The position numbers and the translations under genes are program-made. A stretch of 64,000 bases of DNA from Spodoptera frugiperda (Eukaryota; Arthropoda; Insecta; Lepidoptera; Noctuidae): the NCBI RefSeq assembly GCF_023101765.2, contig NC_064212.1, positions 12,958,001 to 13,022,000 of the forward strand. The letters are read 5' to 3'. The notes under the pieces are model-generated. The model searched no databases, was not told the origin of the DNA, and was given only the letters and a program-made list of their open reading frames with translations. This document shows, piece by piece, positions 9,351 to 18,071 of the stretch (within the stretch, counting starts at the first letter, position 1; each line of letters starts with the position of its first letter).

Positions 9351-9717
9351 CAAAAAGAGAAAGAGATTGATAAAGAGATTGATAAAGAGAAAGAGAAAGA
9401 GAAAGAGAAAGAGAAAGAGAAAGAGAAAGAGAAAGAGAAAGAGAAAGAGAAAGAGAAAGAGAAAGAGAAAGAGAAAGAGAAAGAGAAAGAGAAAGAGAAA
9501 GAGAAAGAGAAACAGAAACAGAAACAGAAACAGAAAGAGAAAGAGAAAGAGAAAGAGAAAGAGAAAGAGAAAGAGAAAGAGAAAGAGAAAGAGAAAGAGA
9601 AAGCGAAAGAGAAAGAGAAAGAGAAAGAGAAAGAGAAAGAGAAAGAGAAAGAGAACGAGAACGAGAACGAGAATGAGAATGAGAATGAGAATGAGAATGA
9701 GAAAGAGAAAGAGATAG
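9351..9717 (+). repeat. GAAAGA hexanucleotide microsatellite, ~367 bp
   Basis: An almost uninterrupted hexamer array. Variant units come in runs rather than singly: four GAAACA units near 9510-9535, three GAACGA near 9654-9671 and five GAATGA near 9672-9701, plus two GATTGATAAAGA-type units at the start. The long open frames on both strands (Lys-Arg and Ser-Leu repeats) are artefacts of the hexamer. Confidence 0.98.
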
Positions 9718-10066
9718 AAAACAGTTACCTAAAGCAAGTCTTTTAAATAACAAATGCAAAAATCTTTTATGGTAAAACGGGGCACATATTTAATTTACAA
9801 GTCGCTCATTTCGAGGCCTGACGTACAGGTATTTTGCACGAGGTGACTCAGAAAAGGCCACATATCAACAATTTACCATCGTCACAATTCATTACTTCTT
9901 ATTGGCATTGAAACCTTTATAGAAATATTTTTATCTCCATTGGTTGAGAAGTTGCAAAGGTTAAGCCAAGTTTAGAATCTTGCCCTTAATGTCTGTTAAT
10001 CCCTTGAGTAAGAAAAGTTTTACATTGTAGGAAATACGACCTACACACAATTTTGTGTATAAAAAG
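9718..10066. other. Unique sequence
   Basis: No ORF or repeat recognised in these ~350 bases. Confidence 0.5.
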
Positions 10067-10359
10067 TGTGGGAGAGCCATGCTTCGGCACGAATGGGCCG
10101 GCTCGACCGGAGTGATACCACGGCCTCACCGAAAACCGACGTAAAACAACGCTTGCGTTGTATTTCGTTGTGTGAGTGAGGTTACCGGAGGCCCGATTCC
10201 CCCTTCCCAATCCCCGATTCCCCAACAACCCTTAAATTCCTAACCCCCAAAATGCTGGCAACGCACTTGTAACGCCTCTGGTGTTTCAAGTGTCCATGGG
10301 CGGCGGCGATTGCTTACCATCAGGTGATACGTCTCCTCGTTTACTCGTTCCATAAAAAA
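10067..10359 (+). mobile_element. Family E retroposon, near full-length reference copy
   Basis: This is the fullest copy here, ~290 bp. In order it has GTGGGAGAGCCATGCTTCGG, TCGACCGGAGTGATACCACG, GACGTAAAACAACGCTTGCG, GTGTGAGTGAGGTTACCGGA, AACAACCCTTAAATTCCTAA, GCAACGCACTTGTAACGCCT, GTCCATGGGCGGCGGCGATT, GCTTACCATCAGGTGATACG and a CATAAAAAAA end. I recognise the tail as a widespread lepidopteran retroposon end; the parent LINE is not identified. The minus-strand ORF across it is a shadow. Confidence 0.9.
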
Positions 10360-10407
10360 ATATATTCCATTTTCTCACCTAATATACTACATAATGTTTC
10401 ATACAAC

Positions 10408-10577
10408 TGCTCGGTTGGTACGGTAGCTGGGTGACCAGATGCAGCGCTCTCGACTCTTTGTGTGATCCACAAATTGTTGTTTCGGGTCTAAGTGTCATGT
10501 GTATGTGAACTTGTAAGTGTGTAGAAGCACCCACGACTCAGGAGAAAATCCTAGTGTGGGGCAACGTTTAAAAAAAA
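10408..10577 (+). mobile_element. SINE-2 copy with damaged head
   Basis: GGTACGGTAGCTGGGTGACC is a worn tRNA-like start. From CGACTCTTTGTGTGATCCAC the copy is well preserved, through ATTGTTGTTTCGGGTC, AGCACCCACGACTCAGGAGA and AAATCCTAGTGTGGGGCAAC to an A7 tail. The B-box portion is degraded. Confidence 0.85.
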
Positions 10578-11679
10578 CCTATTAATCTTCAAGTCACTAA
10601 AAAAGCTTTTCTCTAAACCACAAAAACGAACCGAAACCAAATAAAAATCACAAAACCAAAACGCGAGTATCTACACGGGGTCTTATAGGCCCATTAAAAC
10701 ATCAGTCACGTCTAATAACAGCTATTAGCATCCCTAATAAACTACCTACAAACAATTTGTAGGTAAAAAACGGGGTGGAACCAAAATGTTAAGCAAATTA
10801 ACGCATTTTAATACAAAATCGGTCGACCGTTACCTGGCCGGCCTAAGGGTTGGGTTCACAAAACAAAACCTTTTTATTTTCAAATGGAATTACTGACACG
10901 CGCATTTTTATTGGACATAGATAAATATGGCGATTTATGTGTGAATTCTTTATTCTTGGTTGTCTAGTTGCGTTCTCTTGTTTAGAATTTAGGTTAAGTT
11001 AGTATATACCTAACCCGGTAAGGGTTAGGTTTATTCTCAGCTTCGGAAACAAAAAAGATTTTTTTAATTGGTCCATAAATACTCATACGAACAATTCTTA
11101 CATAACAGCGCATAAACTATTTTCATAGCAGTTTTTTCATATGGAAGTGTAAAAAATAATAATTTAGGAAGAATGCCATATTTTTTATACATTTTACCTT
11201 TTTTATATATGAGACGTTGTTATAGGACATGTTACTGTTAATATAATATAGGTAATTTCCATATCTGGCTGCTGGGTTAGAATATACTAAACTCTAGTTC
11301 TTAAAAGCTCAATGGTATGAATCTAAAAATCTCTTTGTCTTTATCAGACCATCGATTAAAAGTTTTGACAGTTACTTTATTTGACAATAGGTATAATTAT
11401 TACATTGGATGAAGAATGTATTGTTTATATTTACGGATGAAATCTAATATCAATTTTCAAATTACTTATCAGTTATCACGTCATATCCCATACATATGAC
11501 AAAGCTTAAGATACGTCAGTTTGTTATAAATTGGGTATTGTCACCAAACCGGTCTTGGATCGCACCTATCTTCAGTATTAGGCAATCAATGTTGCGTTTC
11601 GGGAATACTTTGTTATAACTTTAGTAAATAAAAAAACAACAGAATTATAATACTTTTTTTATGAAACCAGACTGGTTAG
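10578..11679. other. Unique sequence with a perfect 10-bp hairpin
   Basis: No gene. TACCTACAAA (10743-10752), loop CAA, TTTGTAGGTA (10756-10765) form a perfect 10-bp hairpin. The remaining ~1 kb is AT-rich with no repeat family I can name. Confidence 0.45.
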
Positions 11680-11795
11680 ACCCCGGAACTGCGGACTACC
11701 TAGAAGGTTACCGGGGATCCGTCTCGAAAAGCAGGAGTAGGAACGGAGTGGTTTTTAGTCAGTAAGAGTCTGAGTTCTCTCGCCTCGCACAAGTT
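11680..11795 (+). mobile_element. LINE-A tail copy
   Basis: GGAACTGCGGACTACCTAGA, TCGAAAAGCAGGAGTAGGAA and GTGGTTTTTAGTCAGTAAGA identify the LINE-A terminal region. It is truncated at both ends. Confidence 0.85.
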
Positions 11796-12250
11796 CTTGG
11801 ATTCGATTTCTGAATCAGATTAATTGAGATTTTCAGTTTTGGAAAATTAAAAGTAATATGTTACAACGACATCTCTGTATACTCCCCTGGCGAACAAAAA
11901 GGAACGAAAACATATGGAACTTAGAATACATTAAATGTATTTCATTAAATATTTAAGCACATAGAGCACTAAGTTTTCAGCAAAACATTGTAATTACAAA
12001 ATAATTCGTAAGTAAGAATCAAAATCAACAAAACAAACTAACGAAAAAAATTAATATTATATGAGCAAAGTTCATTACTTCAAAACTGCCTACAAAACTA
12101 AAACAAAAAAAAAAAACTATTATTTTACGTACATATTTTATAAATACTACTCTAACTTAAATACGATAAAATTTAGCAAGCAGAGAGTTTCGGTTCTCAA
12201 AACACAGCAGAGAAATGCCTTTTACTCAAAGTTTATTACTTAGAGCTTTG
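11796..12250. other. Unique AT-rich sequence
   Basis: A 60-codon Lys/Tyr-rich ORF at 12061-12243 is what AT-rich DNA gives by chance. No other signal. Confidence 0.45.
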
Positions 12251-12400
12251 CTATGAGAGCGTTTTAAGGAGTTTCAAGGTGGGTAGTGGGTATTCAGTGC
12301 ATCCGAGAGACCGGCTCAAAGGGTCTCGCTGTGGCGAGGGAGGCCTTGCACATGGAGACTCTCAATTACAGAATTGAGGGACATGGTTTTGAGGAGTTTC
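12251..12400. other. Orphan GC-richer block with two hairpins
   Basis: It stands out from AT-rich flanks. GAGACC (12307-12312) pairs with GGTCTC (12322-12327). CTCAATT (12361-12367) pairs with AATTGAG (12372-12378) over an ACAG loop. GGAGTTTCAA occurs at about 12268 and 12392, flanking the block as a direct repeat. It is not coding and I do not recognise the family. Confidence 0.35.
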
Positions 12401-12567
12401 AACTGTTTTTTTTTTTGTGAAACTTCTTACTAAACGCTGCATACTGCATCATCCTAAGGTTGACTGTTAGAGAATCCCAAATTGACATTAAGTCCACCTT
12501 TGTATAATGTACATAAAGTGTAAAATAAATATATACAAAAATGTCGTCTCTTAATGAAAATTGGTTT

Positions 12568-12815
12568 TTAAGGAACAGTGACTAAAATTCTCTAAGAAAA
12601 GGAGGATCCTCTGACCAGGTGAGGAGATCGTGCCTGGCGGGTTTTCTGTCCTACTCTCATTCGTTGGGATTTTCTATCCATGTTTATTCGCATGTAAAGT
12701 TCATATGTGCGATATAGGATTTATGACGTCATCCGTTGATTTACTCGTTGATCGTTTATTTGCGATTTCTGTCATCTGTCATATTATGTCATATGTCATG
12801 TGACGCCACAATCTG
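12568..12815 (+). repeat. Family K interspersed repeat, copy 1
   Basis: From about 12585 it aligns by eye over ~225 bp with 61085-61308: AGGAGG...CCTCTGACCAGGTGAGGAGATC, TCGTTGGGATTTTCTAT, CCATGTTTATTCGCATGTAA, AGGATTTATGACGTCATCCG and GCGATTTCTGTCATCTGTCA are shared. It contains a perfect TGACGTCA (12724-12731). No terminal repeats, A tail or coding frame are evident, so its class is unknown. Confidence 0.75.
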
Positions 12816-13294
12816 TTTTCGTATACATTGTTTGTTTTCCTATAGAATCAATAGGCCATTGGAGGCGAGGCATAAGACAGTGGTTAGAATAAAAATACTC
12901 GGATCTCAATTCCTTACACCTATGTCAATTTGGTTCAGATTCAACCACATTTGAATTGCACATTTTCTTCCTCCCACTTTTGCTTATACCAAAACATATT
13001 TTGCAAACTCATGGCCACAATAGTTCAGAAGGAATTTAGTGTTTAATGACTGGCCATTGCGGTGCGGCCGGGATGTTCAGTTAAGCGGATTTCAAGATCT
13101 AGGATTTAATACAACTACCTGTGTTCTTGAACATCACTCTCGAAATTTATTCGAACAAATTGTTTGTATTTTACTTTAGGTCTGTTGGAAAATTTTATGA
13201 AAATCTTGTATGCAAACGATTTTTCTTGGTGTTATTTGTGATTCACAATTCTCATGATCAAAATAATATGTATTGTATACTTCACAAGTTATTT
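12816..13294. other. Unique sequence
   Basis: ORFs at 12736-12954 and 13121-13315 (+) look like chance. The first is the family K repeat read through. Confidence 0.45.
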
Positions 13295-13462
13295 TCGCTG
13301 CTCGGCTCCTATTGACTGTAGCGTAATGTTTTACAACATATAACGTTCCTCGATAAATGCACTATCCAACCCAAAAACAATTATTTTAAATCGGAACAGT
13401 ACTTCCGGGGATTAGCGCGTTCAAACAAACAAACAAACACTTCAGCTTTATATAAGAAGTAA
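13295..13462 (-). repeat. Family J-type repeat with GTTT run
   Basis: GCTCGGCTCCTATTGACTGT, GTAGCGTAATGTTTT, GACTATCCAAC-like text, CTTCCGGGGATTAGCGCGTT and an AAACAAACAAACAAAC run match the order of motifs at 30395-30545. I recognise it as a common lepidopteran non-coding repeat, possibly a Helitron-type remnant. Confidence 0.6.
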
Positions 13463-14244
13463 AAGACAATGTAAGTTTAACTATTATGTTTTTCAGTTTT
13501 CGCTCACCATTATATACTACGTCATCAGATCAAAAACACCCACTAAAAATCCACAAAAAGCCGCGCATAAAATGGTATCGATACAAGTCCCACCCTCTCT
13601 CGATTACTCTAGAAAGTTCTAGAAACTTAATACAGAAGTTTAATACACTAGTACAGCCGTACAAAAGAATTGCCGTAGCAACAGCTGCTAGCAATGGCTA
13701 TGTGGTTTGGCAGGTCGCAAATTACACTTTTTGTACATTTCAAACTTGGCAAAGTACTGAAAACTAGTGAAATTGGTGTGCTATTGTCGATATTGAGTAC
13801 TTAAATGTATATTTTTGTTGCTTTGTAGACTTAGTGGATGGATGTACGAGGTCCTGATTACTCTGATCTGTACTGATTCCCAGGTCAATGCAATTTCAAT
13901 CCAATAAAATCTCAAAAATTATTCAATGTCAAAACTATACAACCCCTAACTATTAAAATAGCATTCAGAGTACGGAATATAAAGCCAAACTCAATATCAT
14001 TTAGTTCATTCAATATCCACGCAATACAGATGCAATGGGTGCTAGTGTTGTAAATCAAGAGTACGAAATTTCGCAATAGCAATGTCGATCGATCAGAATT
14101 GGAGTCAAGAGTAAGCCCCCTGGTTAGAGAAATTTTTAATTGAAACTGTCAACAGCTTTACCCACGTTATTGTTCTGTGTACAACATTCAGTAGTTTTTG
14201 TGTAAAATAGTAACAAATACTCGCCAATCTCCCCAAAATAAGTA
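13463..14244. other. Unique sequence; one 93-codon ORF of uncertain status
   Basis: A frame at 13486-13767 (+) follows an acceptor-like TTTTTCAG at 13490-13496. Read from the acceptor it encodes a basic, unrecognised peptide of about 90 residues. No donor or partner exon is apparent, and ORFs of this length occur elsewhere here by chance, so I do not call a gene. Confidence 0.2.
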
Positions 14245-14335
14245 TTTTTTTTTAATCTTCGCCCCAGTCGTAGTTTTCTCCTGTGTCGTCGGTGCGTTTA
14301 AAAACATACAAACATGCGGTTAAACACATGTATGG
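14245..14335 (-). mobile_element. SINE-2 tail fragment
   Basis: CGCCCCAGTCGTAGTTTTCT, CCTGTGTCGTCGGTGCGTTT and ACATACAAACATG are the reverse complement of the SINE-2 tail. The head is absent. Confidence 0.7.
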
Positions 14336-14908
14336 AAGTTAGTTTATGGTTTAATTAATTTATTCGAAAATAAAAGGCACGCTACGATGTAAAGAAACTC
14401 AGTACCATACTTAAATCTCAAAACATTCTAGTATTCCAGACAAGTGACTCGTTTGTAAACAGTCGCAGAGTTTTGTGTGACATCGCTTTGTCAGCTTACC
14501 TCTCATTAGCTCAAGCACTTGTGTGTGACGTCACTGAATCCGCCATATTGTTTCACCGCTACGTAGACACACTATGTACTCTTCTGGCAGCTCATCAAAG
14601 TACTCTTCTCTGTGAAATATCTTTTAGTAATGTATATTTTGACGTAAACTCTTTATTATGTTGTAGTTTTTATCGATTGGATATTATAGGACATAACGCA
14701 CTTAACGAGTACCGCTCAAAACCAAGCGACAAGTAAATTAACTTGTCATTTAAATTTGAACTTTAAATCGTATGTCGTATGATATTATTTCATAACGTCA
14801 ATACAAAAAGCTGACGGTGGGTGGCCAGCGCGCGGTCCTCTTTAGTCGTAGTTGAAGCACCCGCTTCCTGTATGCGAGCCATATGCTTACTGCTCGCCAA
14901 GCGGCGGT
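14336..14908. other. Unique sequence with a CRE-like site
   Basis: Contains a perfect TGACGTCA at 14526-14533 beside CCGCCATATTG, a combination seen in promoters, but no gene start follows convincingly. The 87-codon ORF at 14473-14736 is not recognised. Confidence 0.3.
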
Positions 14909-15068
14909 GAGCCTCCTAAGTGCTGCTTTTCGAGCTACCGCTAGCAACTAGCGGTAACTCGAAAAGCAGGAGGAACGGGGGGTTTTTAGTCAGTAAGTCT
15001 GACAATCCCTTTCGTCTCGCCCAATCCGAGAAAAGTCATTGGATGATATTCCCCGCTTAAGAAAGAGA
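14909..15068 (+). mobile_element. LINE-A tail copy with inverted 5' end
   Basis: From 14948 this is an ordinary LINE-A tail (ACTCGAAAAGCAGGAGGAAC, GGGTTTTTAGTCAGTAAGTC, AAAAGTCATTGGATGATATT). Its first 20 bases are repeated in reverse complement at 14925-14944 with one mismatch and a CAA spacer, forming a long hairpin. This fits a 5' inversion during insertion. Confidence 0.8.
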
Positions 15069-15459
15069 AAAAAATAATTATACCTACCTAAATAAATTTT
15101 ATACCTAACCACTTTTCGCTAGTTATGTTTAACCCTGTAATTAAGGACGAGCCCATTGTCATACATTCCTTTCAGGTACACCGTGATAGACCTAAAAAAA
15201 TCTATCAAAAACAATATATTTGGCTCTAGTAAAATGCTTTTCACATGAACCGATAGCAAATCGGTTTAGTGAAAAACAATGCTATGCTTTTACAGAAACG
15301 TGTTGGTTCACGTTTTTTTACTTTGTTTTTCTTTTGATGGATTCGAAAAATGTGTAGTAGGTATCTATCCACCTAGATGCCTAAAACAATACTTTTATTC
15401 ACCTGAAATACATAATTATATTACTATTATGCTGCAGATTGGGATAATGATATAGATTG
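15069..15459. other. Unique AT-rich sequence
   Basis: Nothing recognised in these ~390 bases. Confidence 0.5.
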
Positions 15460-15650
15460 GGAAGGAGGCCCAATTCCTCCCTTCCCAACCTTCCCAATCC
15501 CCAATTCCCGATCCCTTAAATTCCTAACCCCCAAAAAGCCGGCAACGCACTTGTAACGCCTCTCTGTTTCAAGTGTCCATGGGTAGCAGCGATTGCTAAC
15601 CATCAGGTGATACGTCTGCTCGTTTCCCTGCGTGTTTCATTAAAAAAAAA
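15460..15650 (+). mobile_element. Family E, 5'-truncated with A tail
   Basis: Starts inside the element at GGAGGCCCAATTCC, then CCCTTAAATTCCTAACCCCC, AGCCGGCAACGCACTTGTAA, CCATGGGTAGCAGCGATTGC, ACCATCAGGTGATACGTCTG and an A9 end. Confidence 0.9.
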
Positions 15651-15730
15651 GTTAAGGCCAGATTTACAATTTCATTTAGTAATACAATTTCTGTTAGCAT
15701 AATTCATACCCACATACCACCGCGACTCAT

Positions 15731-15925
15731 AGAGCCATCAGACTACCACATATGGGGCCCAGTAGGACTGATGCCTAATCCGGACCTGCGGACTACCTAG
15801 CGGGTTTTAGCTCGAAAACAGGAGTAGGAACGGGGTGGTTTTTAGTCAGTGAGAGTCTGACACTCCCTCTTGTCTCGCCCAAGGCGTAAGAATTAATCGG
15901 ATGATTTTTCCCCCTTCAAAAAAGG
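15731..15925 (+). mobile_element. LINE-A tail copy
   Basis: GAGCCATCAGACTACCACAT, GGGCTGATGCC-like text, GACCTGCGGACTACCTAGCG and GTGGTTTTTAGTCAGTGAGA match the LINE-A 3' UTR over nearly 200 bases. It ends near CCCCCTTCAAAAAAGGGG. Confidence 0.9.
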
Positions 15926-16110
15926 GGAAATATGGTTTTAAACTCGTAACAATAGGCGTAAAAATACATTTTTTATCCACCGTGCATGTGCATGCAATAT
16001 GCTGGTCTTACTTCAACAGACGGCTGTGACAACTTAATACCTACTTATGTTGACTTTAACTTGTAAGGGTAGGGTTACATTGGCAGCGGGCAGTTAGTTT
16101 AACTGTACAG

Positions 16111-16283
16111 TTGGCGCGGTGGCTGAATAACTGGTTGCCGTGCAACGTGTCGCGGGTCCAATTCTCGCTCGGTACACCTCTGTGTGTGATCCATAAATTG
16201 TTGTTCCGAGTCTGCGTGTCATGTGTATGTAAAATTATATGTTTGTAAACGCACCCACGACACAGGAGAAAATCCTAATGTGG
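16111..16283 (+). mobile_element. SINE-2, near full-length copy
   Basis: The head TTGGCGCGGTGGCTGAATAA has A-box character. GCGGGTCCAATTCTCGCTC is the B-box region. The tail has GTGTGTGATCCATAAATTGT, GCACCCACGACACAGGAGAA and AATCCTAATGTGG. The tRNA-like head suggests a polymerase III internal promoter, as in other SINEs. Confidence 0.85.
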
Positions 16284-16462
16284 TCATTGATTACAGGCAG
16301 TAATTATTTGTCAGTAATACTTAACGTCTTTGACTCAAATAATATTGCAGTCAGCAATGGTTTTGCATGGTCTTCAGTTGAAATTTTTACCTTTGTTTAA
16401 AAAATCAACAATTTCAACCAACTCTTTTTTCGCTATGCCTTTCCTTGTACTCTTAACTACAA

Positions 16463-16624
16463 TTAATCCGGAGCTGTGAACTACTTAGCGGATTTACAGA
16501 GGCTCCGGCTCGAAAAGCAGGGGTAGAAACGGGGTGGTTTTTAGTCAGTAAGAGTCTGACACTCCTCTCGCCTTACCCAGGGCGGGAGAAGTCATTGGAT
16601 GATTTTCGCCACATAAAAAAAAAC
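16463..16624 (+). mobile_element. LINE-A tail copy with A-rich end
   Basis: AATCCGGAGCTGTGAACTAC, GGCTCGAAAAGCAGGGGTAG, GTGGTTTTTAGTCAGTAAGA and GAAGTCATTGGATGATTTTC, then ACATAAAAAAAAAC. Confidence 0.9.
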
Positions 16625-17317
16625 AATTAATAAAAGAGTGAATAAAGCGTAAGATGCAGATGATGACACACAAACTTATTTTATTCGCATTTTATGACAC
16701 GAATCCCAATTCATATTTTTAGTTTCTCAACCTAGTCGATCAAGTACATATTTTTGCTTTTATTAGAGAACGCGTGCATTGGGACCACACCTTGAAACTT
16801 TAAAAAGAGAATATGGCACTGACAAAACTGACATAGACGCATAATTATAGGCGTTGCTTGAAACGTTCGACACAACTATAATAATTTATTCTTTTTCCAT
16901 TTTGAGCCACTTTTACACCACATTTCAGGAATATTATGGATGACATTTCAATGGAATACGTAATAACTATAGGAGTTTAGTTTACAGTTTGACGGTTTAT
17001 TAATCTGCCGTCACCACTCGACACTGGCAGTATAGTTGACAACACTGGGAATTAGGATCTATTATATTATTGGGATCCCTGATTCATTTATCGATTAAAA
17101 ATATTTACGCAATTAGCAAACGTGTAGAAAAACCGACTGTAACCTTCTTTTTGCAGTTGGTGAATATACAAAAACCTGCTCCTAAGTGTAACAAATACTT
17201 TTCTGAAGATCGGTTCAGCCAGTCGCGAGATAATCACGGACAAACATACATGCATGCAGGTCGAACTGAGAGCCTACTTCGTTATTTAAAGTCTGTTAAA
17301 CGTAGGTACCAAGACCT
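16625..17317. other. Unique sequence with one degenerate family J segment
   Basis: GATCGGTTCAGCCAGTCGCG followed by GGACAAACATACATGCA at 17207-17256 is a motif pair common in lepidopteran repeats, so the 84-codon ORF across it (17070-17324) is not a gene. The left target duplication of the next LINE-A copy is at 17304-17317. Confidence 0.4.
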
Positions 17318-17474
17318 TTTTTAAAGGGGGAAAATCATCCAGTATCTTCTCCGGTCTTGGGTGAGGCGAGAGGAAGTATCAGACTCTTACTGATTAAAAA
17401 CCACCCTATTCCTACTCCTGCTTTTCGAGCCGGAGCCCCGGTAAACCCGCTAGGCAGTCCGCAGCTCCGGATCA
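17318..17474 (-). mobile_element. LINE-A tail copy with clean 14-bp target duplication
   Basis: AGGTACCAAGACCT occurs at 17304-17317 and 17475-17488 and brackets the element exactly. On the minus strand it runs from TGATCCGGAGCTGCGGACTG to TTCCCCCTTTAAAA. This is a short, complete target-primed insertion of just the last ~155 bases of LINE-A. Confidence 0.93.
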
Positions 17475-17651
17475 AGGTACCAAGACCTACATGTGTAAAT
17501 TATTGTGTAACACTAATATAATCGATAACAATTATTGGAAAACACGTGCTCAGCCATAAATACTGTTTTATTGTCGTACTGCCTCGTTTATCAGTGATTA
17601 CAAATGCCATTAAATTCATCAGCCGATGCTAAGCAACCATCGTCGTCTTAT

Positions 17652-17907
17652 CGCCATGCCTTTTATCCTCAAAGGGGTAGGCAGAGGTGCACATTACGGC
17701 ACGTAGTGCCACTGTACAATGTACACCCACTTTTCACTATTTGTGTAATTAGTCCCATGTAATAGGGGTGGGCCTGACTCCGTGCTACAACTGAGAAATT
17801 TTCAAAAAGCCGTAAACGGCCCAGCAATACTTTGCCCCACCCGCGAATCAAACCCGAGACTCCTTGTCCGGCAGTCGCACTTGCAACCACTCGACCAACG
17901 AGGTAGT
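17652..17907 (-). mobile_element. SINE-1, near full-length copy
   Basis: The reverse complement reads from the head (GACTACCTCGTTGGTCGAGT, TGGTTGCAAGTGCGACTGCC, B-box GGGTTTGATTCGCGGGTGGG) to the tail (ACCCCTTTGAGGATAAAAGG). An internal gap in the ATATGGCAATAGG region shortens it slightly. Confidence 0.9.
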
Positions 17908-18022
17908 CTAAGCTAAGTAACAAATGCAATGAAAAAATCTGTTAAATTTACTTTCCAAGGAAATGACATAACGCATTAATTTACATTAATGTTCATTCGG
18001 GCGCGAAACAATTAACAGGCGA

Positions 18023-18055
18023 TATAAGTAATGAGATTTTTTTAATATTCTCATT
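18023..18055 (+). promoter_or_regulatory. Core promoter of the Kunitz gene: TATA box and initiator
   Basis: TATAAG at 18023-18028 lies 30 bases before the A of TCATT (18051-18055), which fits the arthropod initiator TCAKT. Predicted transcription would start near 18053, giving a 5' UTR of about 19 bases before the ATG at 18072. Confidence 0.55.
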
Positions 18056-18071
18056 TTGGCGCGGTACTGTC

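Noticed and set aside
9310..9759. Long open frames on both strands (Lys-Arg and Ser-Leu/His repeats)
   Set aside because: They are translations of the GAAAGA hexamer microsatellite, which has no stop codon in several frames.
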